The notes below the pieces were generated by a model. It worked only from the letters and a program-made list of their open reading frames with translations, ran no database searches and had not been told where the DNA came from. This document shows, in pieces, positions 7,535 through 15,677 of a DNA stretch of 54,180 nucleotides. Source of the DNA: Bacteroidales bacterium (GTDB lineage: Bacteria > Bacteroidota > Bacteroidia > Bacteroidales > UBA10428); the NCBI GenBank assembly GCA_016930375.1, contig JAFGGU010000064.1, positions 1 through 54,180 on the forward strand, read 5' to 3'. Every line of letters begins with the position of its first letter. Within the stretch, counting starts at the first letter, position 1. The translations under genes were made by a program, and so were the position numbers.

Positions 7535-8245
7535 TTAAAACGTTCCATACAAAGCATGCTCCTCCGTGTTGCAATAAATGGAGGAGAAAAAGTAAAACCC
7601 CGGCCTGTTGGTATGCAACTTGCGTTGCAGGTGAAGAACAGGATGACCGACAGGCAAGTTCAGCATTTCATGTATCTTTTCATCGGCCCTCATAGCCCTG
7701 ATACGTTGTTCGCCGCTTTTGACCTCGATATGAAATGCCTTGCGTAAGATGTCAAAAAGCGACTGATCCTCGAAACGCCGGTTGCAAAACCGGGGCAGGT
7801 TGATGTTGGGCAGGTAATTCAGGTCGTAGAAAACGGGAGTGTCATTTACAAGCCTGAGTCTTTCTAAGTAAATACATCCGGAATTGCGGAATTCTTCACT
7901 CAGCGGAAACATGAAATCATCAGGCCATTCCATAACACAAGGTTTTGATAGTATTTTGGTTTGGAGGTTATGTTTGCCAAGCGCGGAAGTCGTTCCGGAA
8001 ATCGACAGGATGCCGATCCCGTTTGGCGGGCCATAAACGATGCTTCCCTTACCCTGGTGCTTTCGTATCATTCCCTCGTTTAAAAGCGCATCCAGGGCGT
8101 GCCGTACCGTTGGCCGGGTGATGCCAAACCTGGCGCAAAGGTCGTTTTCCGATGGCAGCATATCACCCGGCTTATAGGTGCCGTCCATGATCTGCTTTCT
8201 CAGAACTTCATAAAGCTGCCTGTATTGTGGTAAATCCGCTTGCAC
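7535..8245 (-). CDS. GntR/HutC family transcriptional regulator with UTRA domain
   Basis: The 236-residue regulator has an N-terminal winged helix (residues 6-72: YRQLYEVLRKQIMDGTYKPG, LPSENDLCARFGITRPTVRHAL, GMIRKHQGKGSIV) and a C-terminal UTRA ligand-binding domain. UTRA domains of this family bind small metabolites, often sugar phosphates, amino acids or their intermediates. The start is a GTG at 8245; no in-frame ATG lies just upstream. It is divergent from the E2-E1-PHP-aldolase/SDR-reductase operon. Two GntR-type palindromes sit in the shared 157-bp gap, one over the operon promoter, so it is almost certainly the operon's local repressor and perhaps its own. The inducer is unknown. Confidence 0.9.
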   Translation of the reverse strand: MQADLPQYRQLYEVLRKQIMDGTYKPGDMLPSENDLCARFGITRPTVRHALDALLNEGMIRKHQGKGSIVYGPPNGIGILSISGTTSALGKHNLQTKILSKPCVMEWPDDFMFPLSEEFRNSGCIYLERLRLVNDTPVFYDLNYLPNINLPRFCNRRFEDQSLFDILRKAFHIEVKSGEQRIRAMRADEKIHEMLNLPVGHPVLHLQRKLHTNRPGFYFFSSIYCNTEEHALYGTF

Positions 8246-8265
8246 TAAAAAATATTTTAAAAATA

Positions 8266-8281
8266 ACTTGTAAATACAAGT
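8266..8281. promoter_or_regulatory. GntR operator 1 (overlaps the -33 box)
   Basis: ACTTGTAAATACAAGT has 7-bp inverted arms (ACTTGTA/TACAAGT) around two central bases. It resembles the TTGTAnnTACAA type of site used by HutC-subfamily GntR regulators. It covers the -33 element (CTTG, 8267-8270) of the operon promoter, a position suited to repression. Confidence 0.8.
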
Positions 8282-8297
8282 TTGTTTTTTATATTTG
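8267..8297 (+). promoter_or_regulatory. Promoter of the E2-E1-PHP-aldolase operon
   Basis: CTTG at 8267-8270 and TATATTTG at 8290-8297 are separated by exactly 19 bp and match the Bacteroidota -33/-7 consensus. Transcription would start near 8303, leaving a leader of about 100 nt before the ATG at 8403. Operator 1 lies over its -33 box and spacer. Confidence 0.7.
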
Positions 8298-8349
8298 TGT
8301 CAGATTGTATTTTAAGCATTTCACAACTGTAAAGATATAAAATTATTTA

Positions 8350-8365
8350 ACTTATATTTACAAGT
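8350..8365. promoter_or_regulatory. GntR operator 2 (in the transcribed leader)
   Basis: ACTTATATTTACAAGT differs by one base from the reverse complement of operator 1. The centres of the two sites are 84 bp apart, eight turns of B-DNA at 10.5 bp per turn, so both face the same side of the helix. This suits cooperative binding or looping by a dimeric GntR protein. Confidence 0.7.
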
Positions 8366-8402
8366 TCGAAAAAATATCGTTCCAAAATAATCATTACCTA
8401 TT

Positions 8403-9674
8403 ATGGCAACACCCGTAATTATGCCCAGGCAGGGACAATCGGTGGAAACCTGCATCATTACTCAATGGACCAAAAAGAAAGGCGAAGCTGTCAGAACCGG
8501 AGATATCCTTTTCTCCTATGAAACCGACAAGGCCTCGTTTGATGTGGAGGCACAGGAGGAAGGGATTTTGCTGGATATATTTTACAACGACGGAGATGAA
8601 GTGCCGGTTTTGACAAACGTGGCAGTTATTGGTAAGGCAGGTGAGGATGCGGAGAGTTTTAGAGTAGGCAGGGGCAGTAGCAGTGAAGAAAGCGGCAGCG
8701 GCAGCGGCAGCAGCAGTATGGGTATTCCCATTGGACTGTTGACTGCTACTGTTACTGCTGCTGCTACTTCTTCAACTGCCGCTGCTACTTCTTCCCCTGC
8801 TACTGCTACTGCTACTGCTGCTTCTCACTTGCGCATTTCCCCCCGTGCCAGATGCATGGCCATTAAACTGGGTGTAAATCCTGAAAATATTACTGGTTCA
8901 GGACCTAACGGACGAATCATCGTGCGGGATATTGAAGCTGCTGGGCAACCATATGGGGTTGCCCCTACATATACGGATATTGAATATACGGACAAGAAAC
9001 TCTCCAATGTCCGCAAAATCATTGCCCGTGCCATGCATGAATCCATCAGCACATCGGCGCAGCTGACCCATCACATGTCGGCCGACGTGCGTAAATTGCT
9101 GGTCTTGCGAAACCAGGTGAAGGCAGAAATGGAAAAGGGAGGTCCGAATATCACCCTCAACGACATGATCTGCTTTGCCGTAATCAGGGCGCTGGAGAAA
9201 TCACCTGAAATCAACAGCCATTTCCTGGGAGAGAGTATCCGGACTTTTAAAAAAATACATCTTGGTTTGGCCGTTGACACACCCAGGGGACTTATGGTAC
9301 CATCGGTTCAGAACGTCGGCGAATTATCACTGAAGGGATTGTCCGGCCGGTTGCGGGAAGCCGCCGAACAATGCCGTAAAGGGAATATCAACCCCGAATT
9401 GTTGGCAAGCACAGCTGCTACATTTACCGTGTCGAACCTGGGCAATTATGGTGTGGAAATGTTTACACCCATTATCAACCTCCCGCAGGTCGCTATCCTG
9501 GGCGTAAATACCATCATACACCGGCCGGCTGACCTGGGAAACGGCGTTTTCGGGTTCATTCCCGTAATCGGACTGTCACTTACCTACGACCACCGCGCTG
9601 TTGACGGCGGACCAGCGACGCTGTTTTTGAAAGAAATCAAGGAGAAGATAGAGAATTTTAATGAAAAAATTTGA
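8403..9674 (+). CDS. Dihydrolipoamide acyltransferase (E2) of a 2-oxoacid/acetoin-type dehydrogenase
   Basis: The 423-residue E2 has one lipoyl domain (residues 1-78) with the lipoylation motif ETDKASFDV, Lys43. A low-complexity Ser/Gly/Ala/Thr linker follows (about 90-142). Then comes a peripheral subunit-binding domain (LRISPRARCMAIKLGVNPEN and GPNGRIIVRDIE) and the acyltransferase core, ending with the active site DHRAVDGG (His397, Asp401). It passes acyl groups from E1-bound ThDP to CoA. It is first in a GntR-controlled operon and partners the fused E1 downstream. No E3 gene is present; a housekeeping lipoamide dehydrogenase elsewhere must serve. The linker is encoded by opposed GGCAGC and GCTACT triplet repeats, like low-complexity DNA found between genes at 25519-25604. 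Confidence 0.92.
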   Translation: MATPVIMPRQGQSVETCIITQWTKKKGEAVRTGDILFSYETDKASFDVEAQEEGILLDIFYNDGDEVPVLTNVAVIGKAGEDAESFRVGRGSSSEESGSGSGSSSMGIPIGLLTATVTAAATSSTAAATSSPATATATAASHLRISPRARCMAIKLGVNPENITGSGPNGRIIVRDIEAAGQPYGVAPTYTDIEYTDKKLSNVRKIIARAMHESISTSAQLTHHMSADVRKLLVLRNQVKAEMEKGGPNITLNDMICFAVIRALEKSPEINSHFLGESIRTFKKIHLGLAVDTPRGLMVPSVQNVGELSLKGLSGRLREAAEQCRKGNINPELLASTAATFTVSNLGNYGVEMFTPIINLPQVAILGVNTIIHRPADLGNGVFGFIPVIGLSLTYDHRAVDGGPATLFLKEIKEKIENFNEKI

Positions 9675-9676
9675 AA

Positions 9677-9833
9677 CAGTTGTAGGTTGTAGGTTATAGG
9701 TTGTATTTTACATTTCTCAAAACAACATACAACTTACAACATACAACATACAACTTACACCTTACAACATACAACTTACAACATACAACTTACAACTTAC
9801 AACATACAACTTACAACAAACAACTTACAACAA
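9677..9833. repeat. Opposed heptamer arrays between E2 and E1
   Basis: Right after the E2 stop there are GTTGTAG-type units (9677-9705). After a short spacer, sixteen units of ACAACWT-type sequence stand in perfect 7-nt register (9722-9833). The two parts are near reverse complements (GTTGTAG or GTTGTAT against ATACAAC), so the transcript could fold into a long imperfect hairpin inside the operon between the E2 and E1 cistrons. Confidence 0.9.
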
Positions 9834-9843
9834 ACATACTCCA

Positions 9844-12312
9844 ATGCCAAAAAGTCAATTCATCAATCCCGCCGATATCCGTAAACCGGGAAAACTCACT
9901 TTCGGCAGCATTCCGCTGAACCAATACAAAAAAGGCATTGCCGATGAGCGGAAGAATTTCTCCGATGACGATTTTCTCCGTATCTTCCGTGATATGGTGA
10001 TTATCCGTGAGTTTGAGAACATGATCAACGAGATCAAGATCAAGAACGAATACCACGGCATCCCATACAATCACCCGGGTCCGGCCCACCTGTCGATGGG
10101 ACAGGAAGCTTCGGCAGTCGGCATGGCATATTACCTTACCGTAGATGACCTTATCTTCGGTTCCCACCGGAGTCATGGGGAGATCCTGGCCAAGGGCCTC
10201 TCCGCCATTCACCAGCTCTCCGAAGCTGACCTGGTGCAGGTGATGAAGGGCTACTTCAACGGCAAAGTAATGGCCGTGGTGGAAAAGGGCCATCAGGGCA
10301 CCGTGATGGAACTTGCCGTGAAATTCCTATTGTATGGCACCCTGGCTGAGATCTTCGCGCGCGAAAACGGATTCAACAAAGGTCTGGGCGGATCGATGCA
10401 CGCCTTTTTCACTCCCTTTGGCGTATATCCCAACAACGCCATCGTCGGTGGCTCGGGAGACATCTCCGTGGGAGCTGCATTGTATAAAAAAGTCAATAAC
10501 AAGCCCGGGATCGTGGTCTGTAACATCGGTGACGCTTCCATGGCATGCGGCCCGGTTTGGGAAGGCATTTCCTTCGCCACCATGGACCAGTACACGCAAC
10601 TTTGGGAAGAGGCCTACCGTGGCGGGCTGCCCATACTTTTCAACTGCATGAACAACCAGTATGGCATGGGCGGACAGACCAGCGGGGAGACCATGGGCTA
10701 CGGCATTGTAGCCCGGCTGGGCGCCGGTGTCAATGCCGACATGATGCACGCCGAACGGGTAGACGGTTACAATCCGCTTGCCGTCATTGAAGCTTTCAAA
10801 AGGAAAAAGAAGATCCTGCTTGACAGGAAGGGGCCTGTTCTGCTGGACACGCTTACCTACCGCATCAGCGGGCACTCGCCTTCCGATGCATCCTCTTACC
10901 GCAGCAAGGAAGAAGTGGAAGCCTGGCAAAAGGCCGATTCCATTGTTCAGTACGGAAATGACCTGGTAAAAGCAGGCGTTACAAAGCAGCCAGTCCTCGA
11001 TGATAACAGGCAAAAGATCATCGAAGAACTTACGGATATTCTGAAACTGACCATTGACGATACGATTTCACCCAGGCTGAATCTCATAACAAATCCCGAT
11101 GCTATCGGCGAATTGATGTTCTCCAACGGATCGGTGGATGCCCTGGATACCCGGAAACCGGAAGCCCTGCTTTCCCAGGATGAAAATCCAAGGGTTAAGG
11201 CCCTGAAGAACAAAGAAAGATTTTATGTGGATAAGGAAGGAAAAACCGTATCCAAAGCCAGGCAATACCAGTTGCGCGATGGTATTTTTGAAGCCATCCT
11301 GGACCGGTTTTATAAGGATCCTACCCTGGTGGCTTATGGGGAGGAGAACCGCGACTGGGGAGGAGCATTTGCCGTATACCGCGGACTTACCGAAGCCCTG
11401 CCCTACCACCGGCTTTTCAATTCACCCATTGCCGAAGGAGCCATTGTGGGAACTGCCATAGGTTACGGTATGGCCGGAGGACGCGTGATCGCCGAGATCA
11501 TGTACTGCGATTTCATAGGGCGCTGCGGGGATGAACTCTTCAACCAGTTGCCCAAATGGCAGGCCATGAGTGGTAATCTCATTAAAATGCCCGTGGTGAT
11601 AAGGGTTTCCGTCGGCTCCAAGTATGGGGCGCAGCATTCACAGGACTGGTCGTCCCTCATAGCCCATGTTCCGGGCATCAAGGTAGTATTTCCCACCACG
11701 CCTTACGATGCAAAAGGGTTAATGAACAGCGCACTGCAGGGAACCGACCCGGTGGTCTATTTTGAAAGCCAGCGCATTTATGATGTCGGGGAACAGTTCC
11801 ACGAAGGCGGTGTGCCCGAAGGCTATTATGAGATACCCATCGGTGAACCGGATATTAAACGAAAAGGTTCGGACATCACCATTCTGACCATTGGTTCCAC
11901 CCTTTATGTGGCCCTGAAAGCCGCAGATACGCTCCAATCGAAGTACGGCCTTTCGGCTGAGATCATCGACGCCCGGAGCCTGGTGCCCTTTAACTATGAC
12001 CTGGTGCTGGAATCCGTTAAAAAGACAGGACGAATTGTATTGGCCAGCGATGCCTGTGCCCGAGGCTCCTACCTGCGCGACCTGGCTTCGAACATCACCG
12101 AGCTGGCCTTTGATGACCTCGATGCCCCTCCCGTGGTAGTCGGATCGCGGAACTGGATCACGCCGGCCTATGAAATGGAGGAATATTTCTTCCCCCAACC
12201 AGAATGGATCCTGGATGCCATTCACGAAAGGATCGTGCCTCTGAACGGGCATAAAACAACAACAGATTGGAGTGTGGAGGGACAGATGAGAAGAAGCAGG
12301 GAGGGGGTTTAA
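9844..12312 (+). CDS. Fused alpha-beta E1 component of a ThDP-dependent 2-oxoacid/acetoin-type dehydrogenase
   Basis: This 822-residue protein joins both E1 halves. Residues about 40-400 are E1-alpha-like: HRSHGEILAKG, LGGSMHAF, and a ThDP loop from GDAS (229-232) to MNNQYGMGG (269-277). Residues about 475-820 are E1-beta-like: VAYGEENRDWGGAF, SPIAEGAIVGTAIGYG and GAQHSQDWSS with the catalytic-type His. Compared with ordinary E1-alpha there are two extra stretches: roughly 45 residues after ILAKGLS (about 119-165), and about a dozen within the ThDP loop (DQYTQLWEEAYRG). It decarboxylates or cleaves a keto substrate and hands the acyl group to the lipoyl arm of the upstream E2. The substrate cannot be read from sequence; context with sugar-phosphate enzymes argues against housekeeping pyruvate dehydrogenase. 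Confidence 0.88.
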   Translation: MPKSQFINPADIRKPGKLTFGSIPLNQYKKGIADERKNFSDDDFLRIFRDMVIIREFENMINEIKIKNEYHGIPYNHPGPAHLSMGQEASAVGMAYYLTVDDLIFGSHRSHGEILAKGLSAIHQLSEADLVQVMKGYFNGKVMAVVEKGHQGTVMELAVKFLLYGTLAEIFARENGFNKGLGGSMHAFFTPFGVYPNNAIVGGSGDISVGAALYKKVNNKPGIVVCNIGDASMACGPVWEGISFATMDQYTQLWEEAYRGGLPILFNCMNNQYGMGGQTSGETMGYGIVARLGAGVNADMMHAERVDGYNPLAVIEAFKRKKKILLDRKGPVLLDTLTYRISGHSPSDASSYRSKEEVEAWQKADSIVQYGNDLVKAGVTKQPVLDDNRQKIIEELTDILKLTIDDTISPRLNLITNPDAIGELMFSNGSVDALDTRKPEALLSQDENPRVKALKNKERFYVDKEGKTVSKARQYQLRDGIFEAILDRFYKDPTLVAYGEENRDWGGAFAVYRGLTEALPYHRLFNSPIAEGAIVGTAIGYGMAGGRVIAEIMYCDFIGRCGDELFNQLPKWQAMSGNLIKMPVVIRVSVGSKYGAQHSQDWSSLIAHVPGIKVVFPTTPYDAKGLMNSALQGTDPVVYFESQRIYDVGEQFHEGGVPEGYYEIPIGEPDIKRKGSDITILTIGSTLYVALKAADTLQSKYGLSAEIIDARSLVPFNYDLVLESVKKTGRIVLASDACARGSYLRDLASNITELAFDDLDAPPVVVGSRNWITPAYEMEEYFFPQPEWILDAIHERIVPLNGHKTTTDWSVEGQMRRSREGV

Positions 12313-12314
12313 AG

Positions 12315-12349
12315 AGTAAAAAGTAAACAGTAAAAAGTAAACAGTAAAA
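12315..12349. repeat. AGTAAAA/AGTAAAC heptamer array between E1 and PHP genes
   Basis: Five units (AGTAAAA, AGTAAAC, AGTAAAA, AGTAAAC, AGTAAAA) follow the E1 stop codon in strict 7-nt register and run up to the GTG start of the next gene at 12352. Each unit contains TAA in the sense direction. Confidence 0.9.
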
Positions 12350-12351
12350 TA

Positions 12352-13590
12352 GTGAAAAACATACTGGCATCATTCCCCGATCAGCAGTCGTTGCTGGAAT
12401 TGTTTCCCGAAACAGAAACACTTGCAGTAAACGCACATATCCATACGCCATATTCATTCAGTGCTTTCAGAGATATCAGGCAGGCATTCGAAATGGCGCA
12501 GAAGGAAAATATCGCTGTATTGGGCATCAACGATTTTTTCATGACCGACGGATATGATTCATTTTACCAGGAAGCCCTGAATTATGGCATCTTCCCGTTG
12601 TTTAACATCGAATTCATCAGCCTGCTGAAAAAGGAACAAAAAGACGGCATCCGGATCAACGATCCGAATAATCCGGGACGCTGCTACTTCAGCGGAAAAG
12701 GGCTGGATTTTCCTTACTCCCTGACTGATCCGCTGCATACAAAACTTGAAAAAGTGGTCGCAGAAAGCCAGGACCAGGTCCGTGCCATGATTGACAAGGC
12801 GAATAAGTGGTTTGCACGGATCGATACAAACATCCGGCTCAGTTATGATGATATCCGAAGAAATTACGCCAAAGAGCTGGTAAGGGAAAGGCATGTTGCC
12901 AAAGCAATAAGAATGGCTGTTTTTGATCAATCATCCAGTGAAACGGACCGCATAGCCTGGTTCATCAAAATATTCGACGGCAAGGCACCCAAATCAGAGC
13001 TTAATGACATCCCGGGACTCGAGAATGAGATCCGGGGCAACCTGCTGAAAGCGGGTGGCAAAGCCTTTGTTGAAGAAGACGATAATGCCTTCATGAGCCT
13101 GGAAGAAGTGATTGAGATCATTACCCATGCCGGGGGCATTCCCTGTTACCCGGTTCTGCTTGATGACAGGAACGGCAATTACACGGAATATGAAAAAGAT
13201 CCGGAATTTCTCAGGCAGGAACTCCGTAAATACCAAATCGGATGCATCGAGCTGATACCCGGCCGGAATGATGCAACACACCTGGAAAAATTCGTGAACT
13301 TCTTCCATGACAAGGGATTTGTCATACTTTTGGGGACAGAACACAATGCCCCGGATATGATCCCTATTACCTGCGATACACGTGGCAGGAAACCCCTTTC
13401 GCCTGAAATGCAGCGCATTTCGTATGAAGGCTCCTGCGTTGTGGCTGCACACCAGTACCTGAAAAGCAAGGGTTTAAAAGGATTTCTCAATGATCAGAGT
13501 ATGCCCGGAACAGCAGAAAGAGATTCCTTTGTTAAGCTGGGTAACACGGTTATTCATCATTTTGTCAAATCATTCAAAAGGGATCAATAA
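12352..13590 (+). CDS. PHP-domain metal-dependent hydrolase
   Basis: The 412-residue protein starts with a PHP-type metal site: NAHIHTPYSFS (HxH, about residues 29-31), GINDFFMTDG and FNIEFI. Further candidate ligands follow in ITHAGGIPCYP and LLGTEHNA. PHP enzymes are usually phosphoesterases acting on small phosphorylated metabolites, although some are DNA-polymerase-associated. Its place between a 2-oxoacid-type dehydrogenase and a sugar-phosphate aldolase suggests it removes phosphate from, or hydrolyses, a pathway intermediate; that is inference. The start is GTG at 12352, directly behind a heptamer array; its stop overlaps the next start by one base (TAATG), so translation is coupled. 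It is longer than histidinol-phosphatase-type PHP proteins (about 270), the extra part being in the middle. Confidence 0.8.
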   Translation: MKNILASFPDQQSLLELFPETETLAVNAHIHTPYSFSAFRDIRQAFEMAQKENIAVLGINDFFMTDGYDSFYQEALNYGIFPLFNIEFISLLKKEQKDGIRINDPNNPGRCYFSGKGLDFPYSLTDPLHTKLEKVVAESQDQVRAMIDKANKWFARIDTNIRLSYDDIRRNYAKELVRERHVAKAIRMAVFDQSSSETDRIAWFIKIFDGKAPKSELNDIPGLENEIRGNLLKAGGKAFVEEDDNAFMSLEEVIEIITHAGGIPCYPVLLDDRNGNYTEYEKDPEFLRQELRKYQIGCIELIPGRNDATHLEKFVNFFHDKGFVILLGTEHNAPDMIPITCDTRGRKPLSPEMQRISYEGSCVVAAHQYLKSKGLKGFLNDQSMPGTAERDSFVKLGNTVIHHFVKSFKRDQ

Positions 13591-15554
13591 TGGAAAATTC
13601 ATTGTCCGGCCTGATCGAAATATCCCGGTTCTATGGCCGGAAAAAGGATTACGTTATTGCCGGGGGCGGCAATACATCCTATAAGAACAAAACCGACCTG
13701 TGGGTCAAGGGAAGCGGTACATCCCTGGAAACTATCGGTCCGGAAGGTTTTGCGGTTCTCGACCGGAAAATGCTGTCGGTGATGTCCGTGAAGCAATACA
13801 GCTCCGATCCCTTAAAGCGTGAAGCTGAGGTGAAAGAAGACCTTCACAAGGCATGCCGTCCAGGCATTACCGTCCGGCCCAGCGTGGAAACCTCCCTGCA
13901 TGATCTGATCCATTATGCATTTGTGGTTCACACCCACCCTACCCTGGTAAATGCCATAACCTGTTCCAATAAAGCTGAAGAAACCATCCCAAGTCTTTTT
14001 AAGGATGCGTTGTATGTTCCCTATACCGATCCCGGATATATTCTTTTTTCACGAATCCGTGATATGCTCGAAGACTGGAGAAAGGATCACCCGGAAGATC
14101 CGAAGCTTATTTTTCTTCAAAACCATGGTGTATTCGTTTCCGCTGACACAACGGATGAGATCAGGCAATTGTATGATTCGGTTGAAACCATCATCCGGAA
14201 ACATATCCGGAAGATGCCCGAATCGGAACAGGCAGAGGTACCCGGTGATATCGTAAAGATACTCCCCGGTCTCAGGATGATATTTTCGGAAGAAAGCCTG
14301 AAGGTTGCCCGCATCAGGAACAATGCGTTGATAAGTCATTTTACCTTGAGCTCTCAGAACTTTGACAAAGTGGCATTGCCCTTTACACCCGATCAGATCG
14401 TATATTGCAAAGCCAGGGCCATTTATCTTGAGCAGGATAGTCCGGAAGCCATTTTGAATGAATGCAGGCGAAAGGTGGATGCTTACAGGGCAAAGTATGG
14501 CTATATGCCTAAAATCGCAGGATTAAAGAACTATGGGATTCTGGGCTTCGAAGATAATATCACGTCGGTGAGTACCATGCTCGATGTTTTTGAAGACTGG
14601 ATGCAAATCAGCTACCTGTCGGAAAACTTTGGTGGTCCTCATTTTATAACCGAACGTGATATTGCTTTCATTGACAACTGGGAGGTGGAAAATTACAGGA
14701 GGCAGGTTGCCAAAGCAGGCCGGAAGCAAGGCAGGGTTGAGAACAAAATCGTTATCGTTACGGGCGGTGCGCAGGGATTCGGAGGCGGTATCACCCGGGA
14801 AATGATCCGTGAAGGCGCTAATGTGGTGATTGCTGATTTGAATGAAGAAAAGGGGCAGGAACTGGCGGAAGAATTAAAGCCCCTGCTGAACAGGAACGAA
14901 GTAATTTGCGTCAAAACCAATGTTGCAGAAACGGAATCGGTGGAAAAGCTGATCGGTGAAACCGTGAAGAACTTCGGCGGCCTGGATGTCTTCATCAGCA
15001 ATGCCGGCATACTCCGCGCCGGCGGATTGGACGAGATGACCATGGAGACCTTTGAAACCATGACGCGGGTGAATTACAGCGCCTATTTTCTCTGTACCAA
15101 ATATGCTTCGGAAGTCATGAAACTTCAGGCCGATTATAAAAAAGACCATTACACAGATATCATACAAATCAATTCAAAATCAGGGTTAAAAGGGAGCAAA
15201 AAGAACTTTGCCTATGCCGGGGGAAAATTCGGAGGAATAGGGCTAACGCAATCCTTTGCACTCGAATTGATCCCCTGGCGTATCAAGGTGAATTCCGTCT
15301 GTCCGGGAAATTTCTTTGAAGGCCCATTGTGGAGCGATCCCGAAACCGGACTGTTCGTACAATATCTCCGCACGGGCAAGGTACCCGGCGCAAAAACAGT
15401 GGCCGATGTGAAAGCCTACTATGAAAAGCAGGTGCCTGCCGGCCGGGGATGCCGCATGGAGGATGTGATGAAAGCCATTTATTATGTGATCGAACAGGAA
15501 TATGAAACGGGACAGGCGGTGCCGGTGACGGGGGGGCAGGAGATGTTACGATAG
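13590..15554 (+). CDS. Class II aldolase / short-chain dehydrogenase fusion
   Basis: The 654-residue protein has an N-terminal class II (zinc) aldolase domain: GGGNTSYKNKTDLWVKGSG, a VHTHPTLVNA zinc motif and LQNHGVFVSA. At about residues 385-654 lies an SDR domain with VTGGAQGFGGGI (NAD(P) loop), SNAGILRAGG, catalytic YAGGK and a closing GQAVPVTGGQEML. The architecture matches the rhamnulose-1-phosphate aldolase/lactaldehyde dehydrogenase fusion family (B. subtilis YuxG-like). The SDR half, however, especially NSVCPGNFFEGPLW and RGCRMEDV, looks more like sorbitol-6-phosphate dehydrogenase. A likely job is cleaving a ketose phosphate and oxidising or reducing a polyol or aldehyde. It overlaps the PHP gene by one base. 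The true substrate is unknown. Confidence 0.88.
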   Translation: MENSLSGLIEISRFYGRKKDYVIAGGGNTSYKNKTDLWVKGSGTSLETIGPEGFAVLDRKMLSVMSVKQYSSDPLKREAEVKEDLHKACRPGITVRPSVETSLHDLIHYAFVVHTHPTLVNAITCSNKAEETIPSLFKDALYVPYTDPGYILFSRIRDMLEDWRKDHPEDPKLIFLQNHGVFVSADTTDEIRQLYDSVETIIRKHIRKMPESEQAEVPGDIVKILPGLRMIFSEESLKVARIRNNALISHFTLSSQNFDKVALPFTPDQIVYCKARAIYLEQDSPEAILNECRRKVDAYRAKYGYMPKIAGLKNYGILGFEDNITSVSTMLDVFEDWMQISYLSENFGGPHFITERDIAFIDNWEVENYRRQVAKAGRKQGRVENKIVIVTGGAQGFGGGITREMIREGANVVIADLNEEKGQELAEELKPLLNRNEVICVKTNVAETESVEKLIGETVKNFGGLDVFISNAGILRAGGLDEMTMETFETMTRVNYSAYFLCTKYASEVMKLQADYKKDHYTDIIQINSKSGLKGSKKNFAYAGGKFGGIGLTQSFALELIPWRIKVNSVCPGNFFEGPLWSDPETGLFVQYLRTGKVPGAKTVADVKAYYEKQVPAGRGCRMEDVMKAIYYVIEQEYETGQAVPVTGGQEMLR

Positions 15555-15594
15555 ATTACAGACTCAAGATTGAAGATTGAAAATAAATCAATAG

Positions 15595-15648
15595 CCCCAG
15601 GCTTTAGCCTGGGGACAAAGTAACAAGTCGTAATCCGGGCTTTAGCCC
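15595..15648. repeat. REP-like GCTTTAGC palindromes
   Basis: A perfect 8-bp stem with a TTTA loop, CCCCAGGC-TTTA-GCCTGGGG (15595-15614), is followed by a shorter one, GGGC-TTTA-GCCC (15637-15648). They lie in the 123-bp gap inside the operon. The same GCTTTAGC core recurs at about 719-727 and 761-769. This is the form of REP-type elements common between Bacteroidota genes; it is not followed by a U-run, so it need not stop transcription. Confidence 0.8.
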
Positions 15649-15677
15649 AAACTTGCATAAAATAAAATAATTTGTCA

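Noticed and set aside
8303..8402. Riboswitch in the roughly 100-nt leader of the E2 operon
   Set aside because: No conserved aptamer motif or terminator stem was seen; the second GntR operator explains the length better.
9722..9833. CRISPR array
   Set aside because: The unit is 7 nt with no spacers; there are no cas genes anywhere in the window.
10327..11013. 228-codon minus-strand frame within the fused E1 gene
   Set aside because: Antisense shadow of a clearly coding, well-conserved enzyme.
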